Assembly (NCBI GenBank): GCA_019417145.1
Contig: DXVY01000045.1
Span: forward strand, 1 to 9,636
DNA from: Clostridiales bacterium
GTDB taxonomy: Bacteria; Bacillota; Clostridia; Oscillospirales; Acutalibacteraceae
DNA length: 9,636 bases
Direction: 5' to 3'
The position numbers and the translations under genes were made by a program. The notes beneath the pieces were generated by a model. It was given only the letters and a program-made list of their open reading frames with translations. It searched no databases and was not told the DNA's origin. Positions 1 through 5,618 of the stretch are shown here, piece after piece (within the stretch, counting starts at the first letter, position 1; each line of letters begins with the position of its first letter).

Positions 1-77
1 GCCGTTCCCGTCCGCCCCGCCGCGACGGGGATCGCCGAGACGGCGGCCGTCCCGGCTTTCGTCGTCCCCGGCAGTGA
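1..77 (+). CDS. pnp: C-terminal tail of an upstream gene, probably polynucleotide phosphorylase (partial)
   Basis: An open frame enters from the left edge (full codons from base 3) and stops at TGA 75-77. Its last 24 residues include 10 Arg with Gly, Asp and Pro (RRDGDRRDGGRPG), a basic disordered tail of the kind that follows RNA-binding domains such as S1. The next intact gene is an M16 peptidase. In Bacillus and many Clostridia an M16 peptidase gene (mlpA/ymxG) lies just after pnp, which degrades RNA from the 3' end. The strong terminator 30 bases downstream fits a gene end here. The naming is inference from the tail composition and the neighbour; no catalytic domain is visible. Another frame through the same bases (stop at 100-102) gives an Ala/Val/Pro-rich tail and is the less likely reading. 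Confidence 0.5.
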   Translation, partial: RSRPPRRDGDRRDGGRPGFRRPRQ

Positions 78-107
78 GCCGGGCGAGGATAGTCACCCAT
101 AAATCAA

Positions 108-139
108 CAGCCGCAGTCTTTCGGGCTGCGGCTGTTTTT
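108..139 (+). terminator. Rho-independent terminator after the upstream gene
   Basis: A perfect 9-bp GC-rich stem (CAGCCGCAG at 108-116 pairing with CTGCGGCTG at 126-134) with a 9-base loop is followed directly by a run of T (134-139). It lies 30 bases after the TGA of the pnp-like tail and probably ends that transcript. Confidence 0.9.
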
Positions 140-418
140 GCATGGTTTTTGTCAGGATGGGTATGAAGCGTGCCGCAGCCGGTTATATTTGATATGGACG
201 GCCTGCTGTCCCATACCAAACGGCCGGCCCGACGGATCTGCTGCCGGCCGGTGACCATCCTAGTCTGTGACAGGGCGGGAAGACAGGTGCTGTTTTTCAG
301 CCGGCCGTGAGGCCTGACGGCGTCATAGCCTAGCCGGAGAGCAAAAGGAAAACGAGGGGCTGGAATGGGGGCCTAAAAATGCGGCGGCCGATGCCGCCTG
401 TGGGTAAAGGAGATCATC
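140..418 (+). other. Gene-poor spacer before the M16 peptidase
   Basis: This stretch lies between the first terminator and the M16 start. It holds the HAD-like remnant at 170-310. From 311 to 404 I see no convincing gene, and I could not find a sigma-A promoter with good -35 and -10 boxes at proper spacing, although the terminator upstream implies the M16 gene needs its own promoter here. The last bases carry the M16 ribosome binding site (TAAAGGAG, 405-412). Confidence 0.6.
170..310 (+). pseudogene. Possible remnant of a HAD-family phosphatase N-terminus
   Basis: A frame from GTG 170 to TGA 308-310 encodes 46 residues starting VPQPVIFDMDGLLSHTK. The part IFDMDGLL is the classic motif I of HAD-superfamily hydrolases of the beta-phosphoglucomutase/phosphatase type, where the first Asp is the nucleophile and the second the acid/base. 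It also sits at the right distance from an N-terminus. In intact members the motif usually continues as DTE; here the matching residues are H-T-K. The following 30 or so residues are Arg- and Cys-rich, no longer look like a cap domain, and end at a stop. A weak AGGATGG lies upstream at 154-160. I read this as a decayed or truncated gene. A chance match or a genuine tiny ORF is possible, but such a long exact motif by chance is unlikely. Confidence 0.4.
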
Positions 419-1678
419 ATGGAGATTGTCACGCTGGCCAACGGACTGCGCATTGTTATGGAACAAATGGCCCATGCCCGTTCGGCGGCCATTAGCTTTT
501 TTATCGGCGCGGGTTCCCGGCACGAGACCCCTGAAACCGCCGGCGCTTCCCATTTTATCGAGCATATGCTTTTCAAGGGCAGCGAAAGCCGATCCTCGGC
601 CGCCATCGCGGAGGAAATGGACGCCATGGGCGGCCAGCTCAACGCATACACCGCCAAGGAGTATACCTGCCTGTATGCCCAGGCGCTGGAAAACCACGTG
701 CCCGCCGTGCTGGAGATTATGGCGGATATGCTGAAAAATCCCCGTCTGGACCCTTCCGACCTTCTCATCGAGCGGGGGGTCATCCTAGAGGAAATCGGCA
801 TGTACGAGGACAGCGCCGAGGACTTTTGCGCGGATATTCTGTATGAATCGGTCTGGCGCTCGTCTTCTTTGGGCGGCAACATCCTGGGGACCAGGGAATC
901 GGTCAGCCGTCTGACCGCGGCCGACCTGCGCAGGTATATGGAGGCCTATTACCTGCCCGAACGAATGGTGGCGTCGGTTTGCGGCCGCTTTGACCGGGAT
1001 ACGGTCTGCGGCATAATCGAGAAATATTTTGGAAACCTAAAAAATGCCGGCCGGCCGGTGTTGCCTCAGCCGGTGGGCTTTCATCCCGGCATGGTCCTGC
1101 GGCAACGGGATTTTGAGCAGACCCAAATGATTTTTTGTTTCGAGGGCCTCCCGGCAGGAGATAAGGATCGGTATGCCGCGGCGGTTTTCTCCACTATCGC
1201 AGGGGGCAGCGCCTCCTCCCGGCTCAACCGCCGGATCCGGGAGGAGTTGGGACTGGCCTATTCGGTGTACAGCTTTACCTCCTCCTATCTGGGCGCCGGT
1301 ATATTCGGCGTAGGGGCCGGCGTATCGCCGGAGAATCAGGAAAAGGCATTGGGGGAATCCATGGAAATCCTCATGCGCCTGCGGGACGGGGTGGACCAAA
1401 AGGAACTGGCCCGCACCAAAGAGCAGTTCAAGGCCAGCATGGTCATGGGAATGGAGAGCAGCGGGGCCAGGGCGTCGGCTATGGGCCGCGCGCTGCTGCT
1501 GGAAAACCATTATACTGACGAGGATGAGGCTTTGTCCAAAATCGACGGCCTGACGGCGGCCGATATCATCCGGGTGGCCCGGTTATTGGTAGACCCGGCG
1601 CGCATGGCCCTGGCCGTGGCCGGCAAACCTCGAGAAGAAAAAAGCTATCGACGGCTCTTGTCGTCCTTTGTAGAATAA
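419..1678 (+). CDS. M16-family zinc metallopeptidase (MlpA/YmxG-like)
   Basis: This 419-residue protein has the size of bacterial M16B peptidases, close to B. subtilis MlpA, which are clam-shell zinc proteases that degrade short unfolded peptides. The inverted zinc motif HFIEH is at residues 45-49 (H45 and H49 bind zinc, E48 is the catalytic base). The third ligand is E124 or E125 in VILEEIGMYED, at the expected distance. The C-terminal half carries the usual GGSASSRLNRRIREELGLAY stretch (about residues 261-280) that helps bind substrate. No signal peptide is seen, so it is probably cytoplasmic. The ATG at 419 is supported by TAAAGGAG at 405-412, 6 bases upstream. It lies after a pnp-like tail, as in related genomes, but a terminator and a spacer separate them. 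It ends at a strong terminator, so it is probably monocistronic. Confidence 0.93.
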   Translation: MEIVTLANGLRIVMEQMAHARSAAISFFIGAGSRHETPETAGASHFIEHMLFKGSESRSSAAIAEEMDAMGGQLNAYTAKEYTCLYAQALENHVPAVLEIMADMLKNPRLDPSDLLIERGVILEEIGMYEDSAEDFCADILYESVWRSSSLGGNILGTRESVSRLTAADLRRYMEAYYLPERMVASVCGRFDRDTVCGIIEKYFGNLKNAGRPVLPQPVGFHPGMVLRQRDFEQTQMIFCFEGLPAGDKDRYAAAVFSTIAGGSASSRLNRRIREELGLAYSVYSFTSSYLGAGIFGVGAGVSPENQEKALGESMEILMRLRDGVDQKELARTKEQFKASMVMGMESSGARASAMGRALLLENHYTDEDEALSKIDGLTAADIIRVARLLVDPARMALAVAGKPREEKSYRRLLSSFVE

Positions 1679-1688
1679 GACCGTATAA

Positions 1689-1730
1689 AAACATCCCCGA
1701 AAGCGTGCCTTTCGGGGATGTTTGCTTTGT
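1689..1730 (+). terminator. Terminator after the M16 peptidase gene, possibly bidirectional
   Basis: A perfect 15-bp stem (1689-1703 with 1709-1723) around a 5-base loop (CGTGC) begins 11 bases after the M16 stop. On the plus strand it is followed by TTTGCTTTGT. Read on the minus strand the stem is followed by TTTTATACGG, so it could also stop transcription coming from the araC-like gene, although that gene ends about 235 bases away. Confidence 0.88.
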
Positions 1731-1957
1731 CAAAATGTCCAATCAAAAAGTCATCCTGTCCTAGCGGAAACCCGCCTAAACCCTTATACTCAGTATAGGA
1801 CCAAGGGGTACGGCCGCCCGGATGCTGGAAATGATCCGCACCGGGACCCGCGCAGGAAGTGCCGGTCCCAAGAACCGAATACGTGACTCCCTGTACGGGA
1901 CAGACCAAAGCCGGGTAAATAGGAGTGTTCAGCCGGGGAATTTGTACGCAAAATTTA
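1725..1957. other. Non-coding block between the M16 terminator and the AraC-family gene
   Basis: About 230 bases with no gene I can support. It holds a near-perfect palindrome at 1783-1799 and a smaller inverted repeat, GGGACC (1843-1848) with GGTCCC (1864-1869), neither followed by a T run. A minus-strand frame stays open through it but looks like a chance read-through of the region downstream of araC, with no start or ribosome binding site of its own. The block could be the 3' untranslated region of the araC transcript, a small RNA, or a dispersed intergenic repeat. Confidence 0.4.
1783..1799. repeat. Palindrome TATACT-C-AGTATA
   Basis: TATACT (1785-1790) and AGTATA (1792-1797) are exact inverted copies around a single C. 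The symmetry extends by a G-T wobble and a further C-G pair to 1783 and 1799. Such short-spaced symmetry suits a dimeric protein binding site better than an RNA hairpin, because the loop would be too small. Its role is unknown. Confidence 0.5.
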
Positions 1958-2872
1958 CTAACAGGTTTTAACAAAGGCGCTGGGAGAGCACCCTTTCTTC
2001 TGATGGAAAACCCTGCTGAAGTAGGCGCAGTCGCCGTACCCGACCATGGAAGCGATTTGGGTGATGGTGTATTTTCGGGAGTAGAGAAGCTCCACGGCCT
2101 TTTCCATGCGCAGGTCGGTGAGAAATTCATGGGGCGATTTGCCGGACTTTCGCTTGAACAACTTGCGGAAATTGCTGTAGGAATAGCCGTAGACCCGGCA
2201 AATGGCCGCAAAGCTGATCTGTTCGTTGAAATGCTCCAGCACGTACTGGGTGATGGCCGACAGGTTGTCCATATTGGCCCCGGCCGCGCCTACGATGCGC
2301 AGTCGCACATCGTATAGAATTTGCTTTAAAAGCCGCAGCATGTCGCACTTCAGGTCGATTTCATAGGCAAAGTACCTTTCGGACCAGGCCTTGACCATAT
2401 GGTTGAGGAGCTCGGTATAGGCAACGGGATCATTGACGCGCATCTTGTGGGGCAATTGCAGGCTGCCCAACGTATACAGTGGGCGGCGGAAAAGCCGATC
2501 GTCCACCGGCGCGTTTTGTAGATCGGCGTTGCAATGGGCGATGTAGACCTCTTCTGGGGAAAAGTCGTTTTCCTGCCCCAGATTGACAAAGTCAAAATGA
2601 ACCGAGTAATAGCTGCAGGCGGCCTTGTCCGGTATCTCTGTGCGGTGCCAGACCAGCGGGGGAATGATATGGATATCATGGGCCGTAAGCCTGACGTTTT
2701 CCTGCTCGGTGATATAATCGATGGAGCCTTGGATAATAAACAGGCATTCATAATCATAAATATACCGCCAGGGAACCTGGTGATTATTCCTGTCCGCATC
2801 CAGACAACGGTGCACATAGCGTACATAGGGGGATATATCCAGAAAATCCAGCTCTTTTTTCTGTGGTTCCAT
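1958..2872 (-). CDS. AraC-family transcriptional regulator
   Basis: The 304-residue protein has the two-part AraC layout. An N-terminal cupin-like sensor covers about residues 30-110 (includes YECLFIIQGSIDY and DIHIIPPLVWHR), where a sugar-like ligand would bind. A C-terminal double helix-turn-helix DNA-binding domain covers about residues 205-304: helix-turn-helix 1 near ISFAAICRVYGYSYSNFRKL (219-238) and helix-turn-helix 2 near YTITQIASMVGYGDCAYFSR (268-287), closing with the typical GCSPSAF. The start at 2872 is supported by AAAGGAGG (minus strand, 2889-2882), 9 bases upstream. It is divergent from the GH99-like gene across a 101-base gap, the usual arrangement for an AraC regulator controlling its neighbour and itself. 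The ligand cannot be told from the sequence. Confidence 0.93.
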   Translation of the reverse strand: MEPQKKELDFLDISPYVRYVHRCLDADRNNHQVPWRYIYDYECLFIIQGSIDYITEQENVRLTAHDIHIIPPLVWHRTEIPDKAACSYYSVHFDFVNLGQENDFSPEEVYIAHCNADLQNAPVDDRLFRRPLYTLGSLQLPHKMRVNDPVAYTELLNHMVKAWSERYFAYEIDLKCDMLRLLKQILYDVRLRIVGAAGANMDNLSAITQYVLEHFNEQISFAAICRVYGYSYSNFRKLFKRKSGKSPHEFLTDLRMEKAVELLYSRKYTITQIASMVGYGDCAYFSRVFHQKKGCSPSAFVKTC

Positions 2873-2894
2873 GGGGCGCCGCCTCCTTTTTTAC

Positions 2895-2923
2895 AGGATA
2901 CCATCCGGACGGGAAAAAATCAA
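2895..2923 (-). promoter_or_regulatory. Candidate promoter of the AraC-family gene
   Basis: On the minus strand TTGATT (2923-2918) and TATCCT (2900-2895) are separated by 17 bases, each matching 4 of 6 consensus positions of sigma-A boxes. The predicted start near 2888 would place the ribosome binding site almost at the 5' end of the RNA, which weakens the call. No clear plus-strand promoter for the divergent gene is visible in the same gap, as expected if that gene needs an activator. Confidence 0.3.
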
Positions 2924-2973
2924 CGCGGCCCGGGGCAGACACCGAACCGAAGAATGTTTAGGAGGAATGGGTT

Positions 2974-4083
2974 ATGAAAAGAAACTATGACGTGGCGGCC
3001 TATGTCTGGCCGGCCTATACCGGGGACGAGGAACGCACCCGCATCTTCTGGCCGGAGGGCATGGGGGAATGGCAGTCGGTTAAAAATGCCGCGGCCAAAT
3101 TTCCAGGCCACAGCTGGCCCCGCCGGCCGCTGTGGGGGTATGTGAACGAAGCGGACCCCTTTGTGATGGAGATGGAGATTGAGGCGGCCGTTTCCCATGG
3201 GGTCAACGTATTTATCTACGACTGGTACTGGTACGACCATCGGCCCTTTTTGGAGCAGTGCCTGCAAAACGGCTTTCTAAGAGCCAGAAACCGGGAAAAG
3301 ATGAAATTCTATCTCATGTGGGCCAACCATGATTTAAATACGCTGCTGGATATCCGCAATTCCCACAGGGAGACCGTGATCTGGCAAGGAGGCGTGGATC
3401 GGCCGGAATTTGAACGGGTGGTCCGGCGGTTGATCGATATGTTTTTTGTCCAGCCCAATTATTATCAGATCGGCGGCCGTCCGGTCTTTATGATCTATGA
3501 TATCTGGAATCTGATCAACGGCCTGGGTGGCATCCAGCGGACAAGGGACGCGCTGGACTACTTCCGGCGGCAGACCGAGGCGGCCGGCTTCCCCGGCCTA
3601 CATTTGCAGCTGGCAGCCTGGGGGGAGCAGACCTTCAACTTCAGCGGGGTCGACGCCGGCAAAAGGGCCACCACTTGCGGGCTGGTGGAGGCGCTGGGAT
3701 TCGATTCCATTACCAACTATCAATTTGCCCACCTGACCAATATCGACCGGGATTATAAAGAGATCCTGACCGATGTGGAAAAAGAGTGGCAGCGCATCGA
3801 CCGGACGTATGATGTCGCCTATTTTCCCCATGTTTCCATCGGCTGGGACAATAACCCGCGGTTTCAGGAATTCCGCCCGGGAATTGTGAAGAATAACACG
3901 CCGGATGTTGTGAAAGAGGCGCTACAAATGGCCCGGGCATATCTGGACCGCCATTCCGACCGGCAACCGCTTGTAACCCTGAACAGCTGGAACGAGTGGA
4001 CCGAATCCAGCTATCTTCAGCCGGACGATCAGTACGGCTACGCCTATCTGGAGGCGGTGCGGGAGGTGTTTACGGACCGATAG
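2974..4083 (+). CDS. GH99-like / WbsX-family protein
   Basis: The 369-residue protein resembles the glycoside hydrolase 99-like (Glyco_tran_WbsX) family. It starts with a VAAYVWPAY strand, followed by NVFIYDWYWYDHRPFLEQCL (about 78-97), KFYLMWANHD (about 111-120), GGRPVFMIYD (about 167-176) and the hallmark C-terminal LNSWNEWTESSYLQPDDQYG (336-355). The last is rich in acidic and aromatic residues expected in a TIM-barrel sugar site. GH99 enzymes are endo-mannosidases, and WbsX relatives are linked to polysaccharide synthesis; which reaction applies here is not known. No signal peptide is seen, so it probably acts in the cytoplasm, on imported oligosaccharides or a glycan precursor. GGAGGA (2961-2966) lies 7 bases before the ATG. 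It is divergent from an AraC-family gene, which probably regulates it. No sugar transporter is present in the window. Confidence 0.85.
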   Translation: MKRNYDVAAYVWPAYTGDEERTRIFWPEGMGEWQSVKNAAAKFPGHSWPRRPLWGYVNEADPFVMEMEIEAAVSHGVNVFIYDWYWYDHRPFLEQCLQNGFLRARNREKMKFYLMWANHDLNTLLDIRNSHRETVIWQGGVDRPEFERVVRRLIDMFFVQPNYYQIGGRPVFMIYDIWNLINGLGGIQRTRDALDYFRRQTEAAGFPGLHLQLAAWGEQTFNFSGVDAGKRATTCGLVEALGFDSITNYQFAHLTNIDRDYKEILTDVEKEWQRIDRTYDVAYFPHVSIGWDNNPRFQEFRPGIVKNNTPDVVKEALQMARAYLDRHSDRQPLVTLNSWNEWTESSYLQPDDQYGYAYLEAVREVFTDR

Positions 4084-4113
4084 CGGAAGGGAGAAACCGC
4101 TGCATAGATGAAT

Positions 4114-4147
4114 TTCCGGCCGCCCTATTGCCAAAGGGCGGCCGGAA
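4114..4147 (+). terminator. Hairpin terminator after the GH99-like gene, overlapping the proB promoter
   Basis: A 13-bp perfect stem (4114-4126 with 4135-4147; core CCGGCCGCCC) with an 8-base loop begins 31 bases after the GH99-like stop. The following tract (TGTTATAATTTTA) is AT-rich but not a clean T run, so termination may be partial. The same bases contain the next operon's promoter. Confidence 0.6.
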
Positions 4148-4156
4148 TGTTATAAT
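4128..4156 (+). promoter_or_regulatory. Sigma-A promoter of the proB-lepB-proA operon
   Basis: TTGCCA (4128-4133, 5 of 6 consensus) and TATAAT (4151-4156, perfect) are exactly 17 bases apart. The -10 box is preceded by TGT, giving an extended -10 (TGTTATAAT). The -35 box lies in the loop and the spacer lies on the 3' arm of the hairpin at 4114-4147. Transcription should start near 4163, giving a leader of about 64 bases before proB. That is too short for a T-box, and no riboswitch is seen. Confidence 0.85.
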
Positions 4157-4226
4157 TTTACCTTGTAAAGCCATGGGTTTGTGGGTGGCGTATCCATCCA
4201 GGCCCTGTCAGAAAGGACGATTTTTC

Positions 4227-5012
4227 ATGTCCATGAAGGACGCCAAGCGGGTGGTGCTGAAGGTCGGCTCCTCCACCCTGACCTATCCCAACGGCCGGCC
4301 TCATTTCCGAAGAATCGAGCAGATTGCCCGTGTGGTGGCCGACCTGAAAAACAGCGGCCGGCAGGTTGTTTTGGTTTCGTCGGGCGCCATAGCCGTGGGC
4401 GTGGGCCGGCTGGGCCTGCGGGAAAAGCCGCAGGATACGCCGGGCAAGCAGGCGGCGGCGGCGGTGGGCCAGTGCGACCTGATGAGCGCATACGACCGCT
4501 TTTTTTCCGAGTACGGCTATGTGGCCGCGCAGATCCTGATCAACCGAGACGTGGTAGAGCGGGAGGAACGAAAGAGAAACGTCGTCAATACTATAGAGAC
4601 CCTGCTGCAAATGGGAGCGGTGCCCATCATCAATGAGAACGACTCGGTTTCGGTGGAGGAACTGGAGTTTGGCGATAACGACCGGTTGTCGGCTATGGTG
4701 GCCGTGCTGGCCGGCGCCCAGGCGCTGGTGATTTTAACGGATATCGACGGCTTCTATGACTGCGACCCGCGGGAAAATCCGGATGCGCGGCTGATAGCCG
4801 TGGTGGACCAAATCACCGACGAGATGCTGGCCGCGGCCGGCGGCGCGGGGACCAGCCGGGGTACCGGCGGCATGCGTACCAAGCTGGAGGCGGCAGATTT
4901 TGCCACACGGCAGGGCATCGACGTGGCCGTCATGTCGGGAGACCGTCCCGAGCGGTTGTATGACCTGCTGGAGGGCCGCGGCGCCGGCACCCTGTTCCGC
5001 GCCAGAACATAA
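4227..5012 (+). CDS. proB: Glutamate 5-kinase, short form
   Basis: This enzyme phosphorylates glutamate with ATP, the first step of proline synthesis, and passes glutamyl-5-phosphate to ProA. The 261 residues form one amino-acid-kinase domain: KVGSSTLT (12-19, with K12 at the ATP site), VSSGAIAVGVGRLGL (50-64), INENDSV (136-141 region, glutamate contact), FGDNDRLSA (148-156), TDIDGFYD (171-178) and GTGGMRTK (212-219). The roughly 370-residue form found in many bacteria also has a C-terminal PUA domain, which is absent here, as in a number of Clostridia. The ATG at 4227 is chosen because AAAGGA (4212-4217) lies 9 bases upstream and the promoter start lies at about 4163. The frame stays open back to 3996, but that part overlaps the GH99-like gene and the hairpin. 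It is the first gene of an operon with lepB and proA. Confidence 0.96.
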   Translation: MSMKDAKRVVLKVGSSTLTYPNGRPHFRRIEQIARVVADLKNSGRQVVLVSSGAIAVGVGRLGLREKPQDTPGKQAAAAVGQCDLMSAYDRFFSEYGYVAAQILINRDVVEREERKRNVVNTIETLLQMGAVPIINENDSVSVEELEFGDNDRLSAMVAVLAGAQALVILTDIDGFYDCDPRENPDARLIAVVDQITDEMLAAAGGAGTSRGTGGMRTKLEAADFATRQGIDVAVMSGDRPERLYDLLEGRGAGTLFRART

Positions 5013-5028
5013 GAACGGAGGCCCGCAT

Positions 5029-5604
5029 ATGTCCCAGGGGAAAAGGAAAACACAAGATCCGGAAGACCGGGGCCGGCGAATCCGCAAGGAGATCTTCTCC
5101 TGGATACGCACCCTGGCGGTGGCCGTTCTCCTCGCCGTGGTGCTGACCCAGTTTGTCTTTGTCAACGCCACTGTGCCCACCGGTTCCATGCGGGACACCA
5201 TCTGGGAGGGCGACCGGCTGATCGCCCTGCGCTTCTCCTATTGGTTCGGGGAGCCGGACCGGGGGGATATCGTAATTTTCAACCCCCAGGACTATCCCGG
5301 CCAGCATTATATAAAAAGGGTTATCGGCCTGCCGGGGGAGACGGTGGAGGGAAGGGACGGCCTCGTGTATATCGACGGCCAGCCCTTGGAGGAACCCTAT
5401 GTGAAGGAGAAGCTGGAAGAGAATTTCGGCCCCTTCACCGTCCCGGAGGATTCCTATTTTGTGATGGGAGACAACCGGAACAATTCCAATGACTCCCGTT
5501 TTTGGGAGCATCCCTTTGTGGAGAAAAAGGATATTTTGGGAAAGGCGGCTTTGCGCTATTATCCCGAGCTGTCCACCTTCAGCGATCCGACGTATGTCCA
5601 ATAA
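5029..5604 (+). CDS. lepB: Type I signal peptidase
   Basis: It removes signal peptides from exported proteins at the outer face of the membrane. The 191 residues have a basic N-terminus, one membrane anchor (about 24-45, includes TLAVAVLLAVVLTQFVFV) and the Ser/Lys catalytic pair of family S26: S53 in VPTGSM and K96 in YIKRVIGLPGE. The conserved MGDNRNNSNDSR block is at 146-157. Size and layout match the short Gram-positive (SipS-like) type. The ATG at 5029 has GGAGG (5017-5021) 7 bases upstream and sits 16 bases after the proB stop. The frame extends further upstream, but only inside proB. Its position between proB and proA is unusual, as the protein has no known role in proline synthesis; it is probably co-transcribed from the promoter before proB. 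Confidence 0.96.
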   Translation: MSQGKRKTQDPEDRGRRIRKEIFSWIRTLAVAVLLAVVLTQFVFVNATVPTGSMRDTIWEGDRLIALRFSYWFGEPDRGDIVIFNPQDYPGQHYIKRVIGLPGETVEGRDGLVYIDGQPLEEPYVKEKLEENFGPFTVPEDSYFVMGDNRNNSNDSRFWEHPFVEKKDILGKAALRYYPELSTFSDPTYVQ

Positions 5605-5611
5605 AAGGAGG
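5604..5611 (+). promoter_or_regulatory. Ribosome binding site of proA overlapping the lepB stop codon
   Basis: AAAGGAGG begins at the last base of the lepB TAA (5602-5604) and lies 7 bases before the proA ATG. It fixes the proA start at 5619, although the frame is open upstream into lepB. The close fit suggests the two genes are translated from one messenger with coupled or rapid re-initiation. Confidence 0.8.
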
Positions 5612-5618
5612 ATTTTAT

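Noticed and set aside
1..102. Alternative open frame at the left edge ending at TAA 100-102
   Set aside because: It gives an Ala/Val/Pro-rich tail without recognisable features. The frame ending at 75-77 gives an Arg/Gly-rich tail that fits pnp and the neighbourhood better.
1843..1869. Inverted repeat GGGACC / GGTCCC as a terminator of the araC gene
   Set aside because: The stem is only 6 bp with a 15-base loop and no T run on either strand.
1645..2211. Minus-strand open frame of 188 codons across the M16 terminator and the intergenic block
   Set aside because: Half of it lies out of frame over the araC gene and the rest crosses a terminator hairpin. It has no start with a ribosome binding site and no recognisable domain.
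3996..4226. Upstream extension of the proB frame
   Set aside because: It overlaps the GH99-like gene, the hairpin and the promoter. The ATG at 4227 has a well-placed ribosome binding site and starts the normal ProB N-terminus.
4163..4226. Riboswitch or T-box in the proB leader
   Set aside because: The leader is only about 64 bases and shows no T-box sequence, specifier stem or antiterminator.
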